The notes under the pieces: model-generated
Databases searched by the model: none
Told to the model about the DNA's origin: nothing
The model's input: only the letters and a program-made list of their open reading frames with translations
Program-made: the position numbers and the translations under genes
From: Adineta vaga
Taxonomy: Eukaryota > Rotifera
Direction: 5' to 3'
Assembly (NCBI GenBank): GCA_021613535.1
Contig: CP075494.1
Coordinates: 868,001 to 932,000, forward strand
DNA length: 64,000 nucleotides
Shown here: positions 11,665 through 22,427 of the stretch, piece after piece
Numbering within the stretch: position 1 is the stretch's first letter
Layout of the letters: every line of letters starts with the position of its first letter

Positions 11665-12612
11665 ATGAATACTACAACATCAACATCATCATTCGCTTCA
11701 TACAATTTCAACAATGAAATCAAACAGATTTCTTCTTATATTTTACCGATTACAACTGTATTTTCAGCAATTGCAAATATCATTAATATTGGTGTTCTTT
11801 CTCGTCGAAATATTCGATCATCTCCATGTTCTCATTATTTTCTTTCGTTAGCTATTTCTACACTAATCTATTTAGTTATTTCACCTCTAAGTCTATTTCT
11901 CACTTATCGATTTAACATAACGTTGTCTAATACTCCATTTGGATGTTCATTTCAGCCTTTCACCATATATGCATCATCATTATTTGTTGCACTCATGTTA
12001 GTTTGTGCTTCGTTTGATCGATTTTTTTCTAGTTCATCATCTATCTATTTACGAAATTTAAGTAATATACGATTAATACAACGATTGATTATTCTCATTA
12101 GTATTCTTACTCTTATCTATTTGAGTCCAATTTTAATTATATTTCATTGGGATTATACTATTAATCGATGTTTACAATCTTCATCAACAAGTATTATTGT
12201 TTATTTATCAACTCGAGTTATTATTTATTATGTATTGTCACCAATAATTATGGTTATATTTGGTTCATTAACAATTTATAATATTCGAGTTCAAATAGGT
12301 CGTATAATACCAGTAGAACAAATAACATTTTCTCGTCGTCGAACAGAAGGTCAATTAGGTCGAATGTTAATTATTCAAGTAATTGCATATGTATTTTTTT
12401 CTTCTCCTGCTGCAGTAACATATATATTGACAACATTTATACCTTCAATGAATACAAGTTTTATTAATAACATACGAACTATTGCTATCATTTGGCAACA
12501 AGGTACTTATGTTTTCTCAACATTTCTTTATATTCTTTCGGCGAGAATGTATAGAAAAGAATTGAAGAAATTATTCAAATTCAATCGTTGTTTTAAACAA
12601 CGATTACAATAG
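11665..12612 (+). CDS. Rhodopsin-like 7TM receptor (single coding exon)
   Basis: 315 residues with an N-terminal Ser/Thr-rich extracellular tail and seven hydrophobic segments. TM1 has IANIINIGVLSRR, followed by SSPCSHYFLSLAIS in TM2. The TM3 end reads LVCASFDRFFSSS, a DRF in place of DRY. A Cys before TM3 (FGCSFQPF) and one in the second extracellular loop (NRCLQSS) can form a disulfide. TM7 ends FLYILSARMYRKELKKLF with no NPxxY. It shares the layout of the 7764-8723 receptor (PCS before TM2, DRF) but the sequences have diverged. Ligand unknown. Confidence 0.8.
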   Translation: MNTTTSTSSFASYNFNNEIKQISSYILPITTVFSAIANIINIGVLSRRNIRSSPCSHYFLSLAISTLIYLVISPLSLFLTYRFNITLSNTPFGCSFQPFTIYASSLFVALMLVCASFDRFFSSSSSIYLRNLSNIRLIQRLIILISILTLIYLSPILIIFHWDYTINRCLQSSSTSIIVYLSTRVIIYYVLSPIIMVIFGSLTIYNIRVQIGRIIPVEQITFSRRRTEGQLGRMLIIQVIAYVFFSSPAAVTYILTTFIPSMNTSFINNIRTIAIIWQQGTYVFSTFLYILSARMYRKELKKLFKFNRCFKQRLQ

Positions 12613-13338
12613 ATTACTAATCAACTTTGAATATAGTAGAACTTTTTCTATGTTATGAGAGCGGAAATTTAAATTGTATGTTAAATTATCCAATGATGAC
12701 GTCTTTAGTATTATTGCCACCAGTGACATCATAGGTCAGCATTCCAATTATACGTGGAGCAATAAATTTTAATATCTTGGCATAATAAAAAATCTATTTT
12801 CAACTTTATAAAACTACTTCATGATAGTTACATTCATTCAAGCGACAATACAAAACTAATATTTTAAATGTAATCTTCATATTTGTTTTCTCTAATGAGG
12901 TCAATAAATGGGTGTGTTTGAGGGTTACGCACCCTAGATATTTTTGTATGAGATAAGAACAATTATCAGCTATGATGAATGAGTCTATATTGATAAAACA
13001 ATTAGTGCCATATTGAATAATAAGTTAAAAACTACAAAAGGATTTTAAATAGATGCAGCGTTTTTTTTATGCGCAAATCATTATCATAATTGTATCTTGC
13101 TTCATTTATCTCGCATTGATTCAAGAGTAAATTTACGCATATAATATAAAATGCAAATACTAATTCTGTATGCAATTGCGATACTATTTATTTGATTATA
13201 AAAACAACTTTTCATATCAAACTTGAAAATATTTTTCTTTTATTAAGAGACAATAAAGAAACTATTTCTATTAACATCAATCAGGTATATCATCATATAT
13301 ATTTTTATAGATATCTAACCAATATAGTATATTCTACT
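12613..13338. other. Intergenic, nothing recognised
   Basis: AT-rich. A weak GGGTGTGTTTGAGGGTTACG stretch near 12910 is too irregular to count as a telomere-like tract. The promoter of the Kunitz gene is expected here. Confidence 0.35.
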
Positions 13339-13636
13339 ATGAATACATTGACATGTTTTCTTCTTATCTTTTTTTTGGCTACAAATGTTTTAATTTATGC
13401 TCAAGAATCATCTGACTGTAAATTATCACCAGTCTCTGGTCTTTGTCATGCATTTTTTGAAATGTTTTATTTTGATTCAACGACAAAACAATGTAAAAAA
13501 TTTGTCTATGGTGGCTGTGGAGGTATAACCATTTGAATACAATAGATCATAGAAAATATTCAAAAATTTTATTTTAGGGAATCAAAATCGTTTCAAAACA
13601 TTTGAACAATGCATGAAAGTTTGTGGACAAACCTAA
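13339..13636 (+). CDS. Secreted single-domain Kunitz protein
   Basis: Exons 13339-13522 and 13578-13636 give 80 residues. Residues 1-22 form a signal peptide ([20 protein letters not shown]). The rest is one Kunitz/BPTI domain with all six cysteines in order: [41 protein letters not shown]. Kunitz domains usually inhibit serine proteases through the P1 residue after the second Cys. Here that residue is His (LCHAFF) instead of the common Lys or Arg, so trypsin inhibition is doubtful and specificity may differ. Intron position inside the YGGCGG motif. Complete and undisturbed. Confidence 0.88.
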
Positions 13637-13772
13637 TCACGAACATATTAAGTATATTTTTCTTTGTCTCTGTATTTGACTAACTGATTTATTTTAATTG
13701 ATTATTCTTTGGAAACTAAATCTGCATTAATATAGATGAGAATGTGGATGTGAGTAGAGTTCAGAAGAGCAT

Positions 13773-13791
13773 TCTCACCCATACCCTCAAA
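13773..13791. repeat. Telomere-like C-rich tract (C-rich on +)
   Basis: CTCACCCATACCCTCAA-type run just downstream of the F-box pseudogene's 3' end. No ribozyme core alongside. Confidence 0.45.
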
Positions 13792-13824
13792 GTTTGTATG
13801 TTTTGTCTAACTTTCACCCATTGT

Positions 13825-15519
13825 TTATCGGCAAAACCAAAATCGAATCGAATAGTTAAGATGTGGATCTCTAGTAATGATACACATAGATGATAATCGA
13901 GTTTGAAACCATTGAAGAAGTTCGTCATCTATGATTAATGATGTCCGTGACCATCTATTTTCGAAGAAATCTTCGGATATGGAGCAAACCAATGCACGAA
14001 GATGTGGCATACCATTGATAAACTCAAGAATACTTGTTCTATTTGTGACACTAATAAAAAGAACTTCACATTGATGTGCAAATGACGAGTTGGTTAATAA
14101 AGAACATTCTTCTGGTTTCAGAAAGGGTTGTGGAAAATCGCCAAAACTTCCCAATTCAAGTCGACGAACTGTTCTACTGGTCAATTTCATACGTAGAAAA
14201 TCTACAACTGAATAAACATGTATTGAATAGAGACGAGGTGCTCGATCGAGTAATGTTTGTAATTCAGATGCAATAGAGTCTTGCGCCATATGTAATTCTA
14301 TTGATTTTAAATGATTCAAAGTAGGAATAGTAGACCAAAAACGTTTAGATATTGAAAGAGATAATGCTAAAAATTGAATATTGAAAAATCGTATGGGAAA
14401 CGGTAATTTATTTTCAACATTTTCATCATAGAAAATGTCATGTATATTAGTATAGGAACAATAGTTCCATTCATCAAGACAAGTCGATTTGATACGTGCT
14501 TTCTGACCTATAAGATAACGTCTACTGAAGTTATACGGTAGAGTGTAAATAAAAATTAGATAATCTGAAGTTCGTCGACTCCATTCACATCGAACAAACC
14601 AACGATGTTGACGAAGCCAAAATATTGTTGAAAATGTTTCCATCAATTCATTGATGTTTGCATCGGATATTAGATGAACAATCAATAATGAGTTGTTTCC
14701 ATTCATATCCATTCAAAAAGAAATGTGATTGAACAACTAAATAATGTAAATGAGGCATGTTTTGTAAAATACGAATGAATTCGTTTGCGTCTGAGTAAAT
14801 GATACGAATGTTCAATGATGTAATCAACAAAGGAATCTTCGTTGAAAATGGCACAGCATCGATATCGAATCGAGCAGTTATATTAAGATTTTGAAGACAA
14901 GGGGTATATTCGAATAAACACATCAAAGAACTAGACGAAAATATAAAACCTTGGATCATAAGATATTCAACTGATAACGAAATTATTGGAAAACTATAGT
15001 GAGATCACAATTCACACTGTTTCCAATCAGAATGCAATGTGTCAATTTCGATAGAGGCCATACACTATTGATTAAGTCAACGAAATCATTCTTCTTTCCC
15101 CAATAACATTCAGTTATTCTCAAATGCGTGAGATTTTGAAGACACAACAATTCTGTCAAGATCAAACGGATTTTCTCTTGTGAACGAATTCGAATGAGTG
15201 TAAGTGATCGTAAATTAGTGAATTGGGTAAGATTAAAACCATAAGAATGAAATTGATCGGGGAGATTTGGAGTTTGATTTTCGTCTGAGAGACAAAGCGA
15301 AATAATATGATCAGTGATCGATATTAATTGATTTTCACATATAAAATCGAATTCTCCTTTGGATATATTTCGAAAATTGAAGCGATAACGTTTGGAATGA
15401 ACGATGAGTAGTGTATTGAAACGTATATTAAGATTATAAAAAGCACGAAACAGATGAACACCATCAAATAATTCGAAGAGATCGAGAAGAATTTCATTAG
15501 GTAATGATTCAAAATTCAT
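13825..15519 (-). pseudogene. F-box-type (LRR-like) protein, frameshifted
   Basis: The start MNFESLPNEILLDLFELFDG is a clear F-box-like N-terminus of a large bdelloid family. The family pattern continues with ISLCLSDENQTPNLPDQFH and TQFTNLRSLTLIRI. Three frames carry the protein: 15519-14983, then about 14990-14648, then 14712-13825. The first break is a one-base shift near 14995, where the frame ends but the next resumes with ISLSVEYLMIQG. The second is a shift plus apparent loss of a family segment near 14680, between NGYEWKQLII and INELMETFSTIFW. The C-terminal part (CIITRDPHLNYSIRFW) is complete. Such proteins normally act as substrate adaptors of SCF ubiquitin ligases; this copy is probably not functional, unless the breaks are assembly errors. 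Confidence 0.75.
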
Positions 15520-15658
15520 CTTTTTCTTTTTATTCCTATTGAATCAAAACACAGAATATGTCTTGTAATGCGATAAGAAGAAAAACATGTGCTCGAATGT
15601 TTTGACGACACATTCCTATTCTCTTATTTAATAAGATGTGATGCGAATACATCCGATT

Positions 15659-15673
15659 ACCCACACCCTCAAA
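15659..15673. repeat. Telomere-like C-rich tract (C-rich on +)
   Basis: ACCCACACCCTCAAA lies between two divergently transcribed F-box genes, about 125 bp before the start of the plus-strand one. Confidence 0.45.
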
Positions 15674-15796
15674 TGGACTGATTTCGAAACATATCGGACG
15701 AATATAATCGATAATTTATTTAATGAAAAGAAAAGAAAAGAAAACAAATCATCTATATATTTTTCATTCTTTTCTTTTTCATTCGTGTATAAACAC

Positions 15797-17440
15797 ATGG
15801 ATCATACAAAACGAAAGTTAATCTTTACAAAATCATCTGAAGATAATCCGGATGAATCAATAAATTCCATTGAAAATTTATCGAATGAAATTTTCTATGA
15901 AATATTTGATTATCTCGAAGGTTTACATATTTGCATAGCATTTACAAATCTTAATTCTCATTTTCAACAATTACTTACATGTTCATCTATTCGATATAAA
16001 ATAATTCTTAATAATTCAATAACAAAAGATTTATTTTTGAATTATTTTCAACAAATCAAAAATCAAATCTTTTCAATTTCTTTTCAAATTCCAAATAATT
16101 CTCTTAATGAATTCTTTCCTATTGATTATTCATTTAATAATCTTCAATCAATTTCAATTGAAAATATTGAAAATAATCAACTTATTTCTTTACTTATTCA
16201 TTTACATAATTTACCTTGTCTTTATTCATTAAATATCAAAATAATCGATTCAATTGAAGATTTAAATCAAATTTATCAATTCATATTTTCATTACCAAAA
16301 TTAAAATCCGCTAAACTTGATTTATATGGTGATGAATATTTCATATCAAATAATCAACAATTAAGTTCTATTGAATATCTTCATATTGCTCATTCTTATA
16401 CATTTGATGAACTTTCATCATTATTATCTTATACACCTTTACTTCGTCATCTTAAACTTTCAAAAACAAATAAAACTAATTCAAATCTTAAAGATTTATT
16501 ACCAATAAATTTAAATCATCTCATTTATCTATCGATATTTTCAAGTAATTTGAACTTTGATGAATTTACATTATTTATTCAACGAATTCATTCAAAATTA
16601 AAAATTCTCCATGTGAATTTTTCAAAGCAAGATATTCATTTTCTTCATGCTGATCGTTGGCAAAAATTACTTTCAGAAAATTTTCCTCAATTAGAAAAAT
16701 TTTCTTTACGTTATCGTGAATCAGAATTTCATGTTGAACTTCCATTAAATCAATTCATTTCATCATTTTGGATTCAATTAAATTTAATTCTCGACATTGA
16801 AATTCATAAAAATAAGAATTATTATTTCGTTCATTTATTTCGAAAGAGATGGTATGAATATTCTAAATCAACTCAATTAACAATAAAATATGTTTATTCT
16901 TATGAATCACCTGATATTCTATTAAAACAAATAAAACATCTTTTAAATTTTACACAAATTTATCATTTAAATATTGAACAAAAGATTTCGATTGAAAGAT
17001 TAATGCAAATTATACATTTATTACCTAATTTGATTTCATTAAAAATCAATTCTTTATCATTATATCGAACATCATTTCGATTTTTCGAACGAGAATATCC
17101 AACAACATCTGCATTAGAATATGCGAATAATATTAAATATGTTTATTTAGATCGAATATTTACAACGAAAGATATTTCTTTTCTTATGTCATTTTGTTCT
17201 CATATGGAATATTTTAATGTTGAATGTCTTCAAAATATGAATATTCAATTATTTCTAAGAGAAATTTTCAAGAAAATCAATGAAAATCATCTGGAATATT
17301 TACGTTTATTATGTATTTATACAACAAAAGCAGATGAACAAATGGTTAAAGAATTAAATCAAATGATTTCTGATGAAAAACTTTTATTAGATTATACAAT
17401 TCATCGAAAACTTTATAATATTTATTTAAAATGGAAATGA
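15797..17440 (+). CDS. F-box/LRR-like protein
   Basis: 547 residues from the ATG at 15797; the frame is open further upstream but that part covers the telomere-like tract and a poly-purine stretch. The N-terminus has IENLSNEIFYEIFDYLEG followed by ICIAFTNLNSHFQQLL, the F-box pattern. The rest is a series of irregular leucine-rich segments such as LSSIEYLHIAHSYTFDELSS, LLSYTPLLRHLKLSK and LLPNLISLKINSLSLY. The expected role is a substrate adaptor of an SCF ubiquitin ligase; no target can be inferred. It is intact, unlike its divergent neighbour at 13825-15519, with which it shares family features but not close identity. Composition is strongly AT-biased (many Asn, Ile, Lys). Confidence 0.8.
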   Translation: MDHTKRKLIFTKSSEDNPDESINSIENLSNEIFYEIFDYLEGLHICIAFTNLNSHFQQLLTCSSIRYKIILNNSITKDLFLNYFQQIKNQIFSISFQIPNNSLNEFFPIDYSFNNLQSISIENIENNQLISLLIHLHNLPCLYSLNIKIIDSIEDLNQIYQFIFSLPKLKSAKLDLYGDEYFISNNQQLSSIEYLHIAHSYTFDELSSLLSYTPLLRHLKLSKTNKTNSNLKDLLPINLNHLIYLSIFSSNLNFDEFTLFIQRIHSKLKILHVNFSKQDIHFLHADRWQKLLSENFPQLEKFSLRYRESEFHVELPLNQFISSFWIQLNLILDIEIHKNKNYYFVHLFRKRWYEYSKSTQLTIKYVYSYESPDILLKQIKHLLNFTQIYHLNIEQKISIERLMQIIHLLPNLISLKINSLSLYRTSFRFFEREYPTTSALEYANNIKYVYLDRIFTTKDISFLMSFCSHMEYFNVECLQNMNIQLFLREIFKKINENHLEYLRLLCIYTTKADEQMVKELNQMISDEKLLLDYTIHRKLYNIYLKWK

Positions 17441-17534
17441 GACTTGTTCTTATCTCTAAGAAATACTTTTAATGTTCAAATAAATCTTGAGAGTATGAAT
17501 GAGTGTTATTTTTCCATCCAAACCCACAGCCGTG

Positions 17535-17794
17535 TTAGTAAAAAGCGAGTAATAGGAAAACTAACCATTGTAGAAACTGTATTGATTTTGCAAGTTTACG
17601 AATACCGTCTGAATTTGAATGTGCATCTCGACAGAATGTTTCGTTATTACAACAATTCATGAATTTTAATACTTTGGGAGTACCTGGAGATATGTATGTT
17701 ACATACAAATCTTTATTTTTATCGAATACGAATTTTTCTTTAACGGCCATCCATAGAAAGTTGATCAAAATTTCATCTTGATTTGTATTATTGC

Positions 17795-17827
<33 letters not shown>

Positions 17828-18696
17828 GGAGATACCGTCGCGTAAATCGACGATTTCCAGTATCCAAGACATACATTTGCTGATGAACAGAATCAATTTG
17901 AATCGAATTAGGAATCAGTAAGTCGTCCGAAGCAATATTCTCATAAAGATATTCATCGTCAGCTGTAACACTCCCATTTATTGCATTATATGAGTATTTT
18001 AATATTCGTGTATATGAATCACAAATGTACATTGTATTTCGATCGGTTTCATCGACATATATGCATGTTGGACTGTGCAGTTCATCATACCGACCAGCAA
18101 TAACGTCGCTAGTATTTGGATTTTCAGATGAAAACCGTATTACTCGTTTTCCATAACTATCTAATACATACAATGTCAAATTTTTATCAACGTAGAGATA
18201 AATTCCGTTCGTCAATTTTCGATAGTAACGATATCTTGGATCATAGTAGGAAGTATTTAAAATTCTTATGTTTCCGTTGATAAGGTCGAATATTTTCACA
18301 GTGTTCTCATCGTTATAATAAAGATTATCATTTTTATCGATAAACAAACTTGTAGATGAAACATTCGATAAGATTGGAATGAGAGTTTGATTCGCTGTAA
18401 TATTAGTTGGATACATCAAAATAAGCTTATTACCAGAATCAGCAATGTATAAATTCCATTGACTATCAAATGCGAGAGCAGCTGGTCGAAATGAACTTTT
18501 ATTTGCCTTCAGATTATCACCGGTTATTATAGGTATTCCATTCTGACTCCAAGTTAAACTTGTTTCGCATGATTGTGATTGAATGGAACTGCAAAAACAG
18601 TAAGAGTTTGATTGTTATTCAGATCATCTGTACTTACTTAGTCTGACTAATGAGTAAAAGTAAAATTAGACGTGATATTATTGAAACTTGATGCAT
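17535..18696 (-). CDS. Secreted NHL-repeat protein, possibly GPI-anchored
   Basis: Exons 18696-18638 and 18588-17535 give 370 residues. MHQVSIISRLILLLLISQT is a signal peptide. NHL blades follow: FDSQWNLYIADSGNKLILMY, IDKNDNLYYNDENTVKIFD, YVDKNLTLYVLDSYGKRVIR, YVDETDRNTMYICDSYTRIL and IDSVHQQMYVLDTGNRRF. A poly-Asn run encoded by an ATT microsatellite follows the last clear blade. The C-terminus is hydrophobic (LQWLVFLLLAFY) and ends the protein, consistent with a GPI-anchor signal. Such propellers usually bind proteins or glycans at the cell surface. No break seen; the poly-Asn length may vary between alleles. Confidence 0.8.
17790..17826. repeat. ATT trinucleotide microsatellite
   Basis: A run of about eleven ATT units, with a slightly interrupted left end, encodes the poly-Asn tract of the NHL protein on the minus strand. 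Confidence 0.9.
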
Positions 18697-19402
18697 ATTT
18701 GTGCAATATAGCATTTTAGAATATCGTTGAATACTATACAGATGAAATAAACGATAATAATTTTATACGATGATTTACTCAGGTGTTGTTGACAATTGAT
18801 GCGTGAGTAAACCAAATAAACTCATACCAAACCACACTTTTCGTATACAACCCCTCACGAATGTTGATCAAAACAGAATTTTTATGTAAATAGACACGTC
18901 ATCATTTCTAATAATAGATAGAAAGAAAAAAGTAATAAACAATCGTCATCACCGCCCGTGGGAATGGTGGGAATATAACTCATAAGAACGGAAAAGAAAA
19001 CGAATGCGGGGTAATAATATTTTTCAGTGAAAAATGAAAGAGAGATGATGATAAATAGTATATTTTTCGTTATTTTATTGAGCAGAGTAAATAAAATATC
19101 CAACTCACAGCGATAAATGCATCATCGATGAAAACTCACTATCGGAAATTGTAAAAGTGAAAATTGTTAGATAAGAATATGTTGATTGTTTTTATGCTTT
19201 TGAAGTGATACTCATTGACTTGAGAAAAATTTCTAGTGACAAATAACTAATTCACAACAAGATTCACTCGCTGTCATAAATAAACATGAACAAATGATAG
19301 ATTTAGACTTCAATGAAAATATAAAAACTTTTCTCTTAAATATCTTTGTTAAATAAATATTCGTCTAAATTTTATTCAAAAAGATTAGTATAATATTTCG
19401 AT
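18697..19402. other. Intergenic, nothing recognised
   Basis: AT-rich; the promoter of the NHL gene is expected at its left side. No repeat or domain seen. Confidence 0.4.
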
Positions 19403-19866
19403 TTAATTTCGATTAATCCAAATAAATAAACTAAAGGGTTTGTTATCATTATCGAAATCAGCAGTTATATGTAAACCATGTTTTTCTACTTCCTCTCTGA
19501 TCCAGCATATTCGATAACCATCTGAATTTCCTCGAATTTCTATGTAGGTTAATTTGGGTAAATGTTTGATTCGTTTTAGAAGTATCTAAGTTGTTCGAGA
19601 TTAACAAATATTTTACAGAATTGTTCTAATTGATCGTTATTCTCAAATGAACAAGAGCAGCAGATGTCCAATTTTTTAATAGACTCATTAAAATATTTGC
19701 ATAATTCATCATCTTTGCACCAACATACTAAATCGGACCATATGACTTGTAATGATGATAATTGTGTTACGGATTTAAATATTTCTTTAAATATATTCGG
19801 TGATTTACGTTCTAAAACACCGTCAAGATGCAAATGTTGAATATTTGATAAATTAATCATCGTTTG
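19403..19866 (-). pseudogene. LRR (F-box family) fragment
   Basis: The minus strand shows LRR-like text: INLSNIQHLHLDGVLERKSP, FVNLEQLRYF and then, in another frame, LLKRIKHLPKLTYIEIRGNS up to a stop at 19403-19405. The frame change near 19580, with apparent loss of some residues, makes it a pseudogene. The 5' side stops short: stops precede the first Met and the mariner at 19890 begins right after. Whether the mariner itself cut the gene is unclear, because no matching sequence is evident beyond the element. Confidence 0.6.
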
Positions 19867-19889
19867 AAGATATCTTCATCATGATATTA

Positions 19890-21126
19890 GGTTGTCAACA
19901 AAGTTCTGTCGTTTTTTTCTAAAATCTTGTAGAACAACCAAGAAAGTTCTAGAAGTTTCCATACTAAGGGTATATATATAGGACATGAATGTCTTTTGAA
20001 TGATAAAAAAAATCGTTGATATGGACGTTGATGTCGAGTCAAAGATGAATCTTTCTCATAGAGAGGTTCGAGTGCTTTTACTTCATGAATTTCGTTTGGG
20101 GCACAAAGCAACGGAAGCAGCCAGCAACATATGCGGCACGATGGGTCAGGGTCTAGTCTCCACTCGTACCGCGCAACGTTGGTTCAATCATTTCAAGAAT
20201 GGCGATTTAGAACTCGACGACTTACCTCGATCTGGTAGACCAATGGAAGTGGGTGTGGACTTTTTAAAGCAGCTTATCGAAGAAGATCCTCGACTGACTT
20301 TACGGTGTTTAGCAGAGCAGCTCGGATGCTCTCATACTACGGTGGAAAAACATTTGAACGAATTAGGCAAGACCTGGAAATATGGGGTATGGATACCTCA
20401 TGAATTATCGGCACATCAGCTGCAACAGAGAGTTGATGCATGTATGGATTTAATCACATCTCACCGCAACTACCAATGGTTATCCAATCTGATTACTGGT
20501 GATGAGAAGTGGGTGTTGTATGTTAACTACACGCGTCGACGTCAGTGGCTGAGCGCTGGTCAAACCGGCGTAGCAACACCGAAGGCTGATCTCCATCCCA
20601 AGAAATTGATGCTGAGCGTCTGGTGGGGTATCAAAGGAGTTATCCACTGGGAAGTTCTACCAAATGGTTACACCATCACTGCTGATCTGTACTGTCAACA
20701 ATTGGATCGGGTTGCAGAAAAGCTCAAGGGAAAGCAGGATCGAGTTTATTTTTTACATGACAACGCTAGACCACATGTAGCAAAGTCGACCCGTGAAAAA
20801 TTATTGAAGCTCGGCTGGATTACCATTCCTCATCCACCTTATTCCCCTGACTTGGCTCCAACAGACTACCATTTGTTTCGATCTCTTTCGAATGATTTAC
20901 GTGATAAAAAGTTCGACGACGAAAGCGATGTCAAAACGGAGCTTGTCAAGTTCTTTGATGAAAAATCCCAGGACTTCTACGAGCGCGGGATCATGTCTCT
21001 GCCAGAGCGTTGGCAACAAGTGGTAGATAGTAATGGTAAATATATATCTGAAAACTAGTTGTACTTTTGAAGTGAAAAAACAAAAATAAAATTTTTGAAA
21101 AAAACGCCAAAACTTTGTTGACAACC
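19890..21126 (+). mobile_element. Mariner-type DNA transposon, complete
   Basis: About 1,237 bp bounded by TA dinucleotides (19888-19889 and 21127-21128). The terminal inverted repeats match at about 28 of 30 positions; both begin GGTTGTCAACAAAGTT and end in a T-run followed by C. The element carries one uninterrupted transposase gene, and its composition is higher in GC than neighbouring host genes. Both ends and the ORF are intact, so this is a recent insertion. Confidence 0.93.
20000..21058 (+). CDS. Mariner transposase (DD34D)
   Basis: 352 residues from the first Met; Met 9 (MDVDVESK) is an equally good start. The N-terminal half has two helix-turn-helix units: LLHEFRLGHKATEAASNI with TRTAQRWFNHFKNGDLELDD, and LRCLAEQLGCSHTTVEKHLN. 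Between them is DLPRSGRP, a common mariner linker. The catalytic core shows TGDEKWV (first Asp), HDNARPHVA (second Asp) and PPYSPDLAPTDYHLF (third Asp of the DD34D triad). The enzyme cuts the element at its inverted repeats and inserts it at TA. No stop or frameshift is present, so it could be active. Confidence 0.95.
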   Translation: MIKKIVDMDVDVESKMNLSHREVRVLLLHEFRLGHKATEAASNICGTMGQGLVSTRTAQRWFNHFKNGDLELDDLPRSGRPMEVGVDFLKQLIEEDPRLTLRCLAEQLGCSHTTVEKHLNELGKTWKYGVWIPHELSAHQLQQRVDACMDLITSHRNYQWLSNLITGDEKWVLYVNYTRRRQWLSAGQTGVATPKADLHPKKLMLSVWWGIKGVIHWEVLPNGYTITADLYCQQLDRVAEKLKGKQDRVYFLHDNARPHVAKSTREKLLKLGWITIPHPPYSPDLAPTDYHLFRSLSNDLRDKKFDDESDVKTELVKFFDEKSQDFYERGIMSLPERWQQVVDSNGKYISEN

Positions 21127-21136
21127 TAATATAAGA

Positions 21137-21761
21137 GAACTCTGCCAACTGCTACGCTCTGATTGACCTAATATTTTGCCGATGGGTAGGGCTCATAGAG
21201 TACGTGAAAGTCCTAAAAGGTTTCGCGCTCTTGATTGCGTCTTGCCGAGATATGGCGTTTCTAAGGTTCTTGACTGAGCCCATTGTCGTAGTCCCCTTCA
21301 AGGAGATGGAATAACCTTATTTTCGAATTTTGGCCTGAAACTTTGTGCACAGATGCATATCAATGAGACTAGCTTATCCTAAAAGTTTCAGCTTTGTCCA
21401 AAAGTCTGTAATGATTTCTGATCAAAAATAAAAATGGTGGAATTGGCCCAGTAATGGACAGGTAAATTATGTCAGCTGTTTCTCCTTGTAGAGATGAGCT
21501 GTGTGACTGAAATTTTTAGGATAAGCTAGTCTCATTGATATGCATCGTTGCACAAAGTTTCAGGTCAAAATTCGAAAATAAGGTTTTTCCATCTCCCTGA
21601 AGGGGACCACGGCAATGGGCTCAGCCGGGAACCTTAGAAACGCCATATCTCGACAAGACACAATCAAGAGCACGAAACCTTTTAGGACTTTCACGTACTC
21701 TATGAGCACTACCCATCGACAAAATATCAGCTCAATCAGAGCGTAGCAGTTGGCAGAGTTC
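21137..21761. mobile_element. Long foldback element (non-autonomous)
   Basis: Left arm 21137 to about 21400 is closely repeated in inverted orientation from about 21505 to 21761, with a spacer of about 110 bp. Both outer ends read GAACTCTGCCAACTGCTACG going inward. There is no ORF of note and no obvious target-site duplication. It starts 11 bp after the mariner's right end. The long arms would form a strong hairpin in single strands or RNA. Confidence 0.85.
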
Positions 21762-21860
21762 CCCCTTTAGTTTTTTTGCATCATAGCTAGAAAAAAGTCG
21801 ACCGGACTAATATATTGTCTTTTCTTCAAAAACTCTTACAGTATCTGTACTCTTTTCACC

Positions 21861-22427
21861 ATGACGCCGGCTGTGGTCTCAATCAGCGTTTCAATGCTGT
21901 TTTTTCTACTATTTCCGTACTGCTCGAGTGAAATGTCGCTACTAAAGAGCGAGAATCCAAATGCACTCGAAGATACAGTATGTGATCCTTTCACGGCAAC
22001 GATCAATGACTACCCTGGTGTTTTGACCCGTATTGAAGTTGTTCAGACAACACCTATCAAGTTAAAGGCATACTTTCGGTTGCCAAATAGCAATCAATAT
22101 ATATCAGTTGAAGGCATTGCGGGTTATGCGACAAATGTGGTACCGTCACTTCCGAACCTTGCTCTATCAGTGACGTGTCGATCTTTGAACTGTAGTCAAG
22201 TAACTGGTCGAAGCCTTGTTTCTTTGAACCCTGCGGGAACTACATGCAAGTTTACCTGCCCCGATGGATCCGTTGGACTTCAACAATGTGGTACCATTCT
22301 CGATCTTTCTGCAATAAGATGCCCAGTCGATGCGATGAGCTTTGCCGAGTGCAATTTCAACAGTTTGTTTCCGTCAACTATTCGGGGTGTTACTGTAATC
22401 TGCTCAGAATGTGGGGAAGATCCATAG
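21861..22427 (+). CDS. Secreted Cys-rich protein of unknown function
   Basis: 188 residues; not recognised with confidence. Residues 1 to about 23 form a signal peptide (MTPAVVSISVSMLFFLLFPY). The rest is a beta-rich-looking domain with ten cysteines after the signal. A stretch CKFTCPDGSVGLQQCG followed by RCP recalls a sushi/CCP module, but only weakly. Codon usage is less AT-biased than neighbouring genes. It lies between the foldback element and the first telomere-like tract of the Athena block, so it may be the last host gene before an old chromosome end (inference). No introns; the frame is intact. Confidence 0.6.
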   Translation: MTPAVVSISVSMLFFLLFPYCSSEMSLLKSENPNALEDTVCDPFTATINDYPGVLTRIEVVQTTPIKLKAYFRLPNSNQYISVEGIAGYATNVVPSLPNLALSVTCRSLNCSQVTGRSLVSLNPAGTTCKFTCPDGSVGLQQCGTILDLSAIRCPVDAMSFAECNFNSLFPSTIRGVTVICSECGEDP

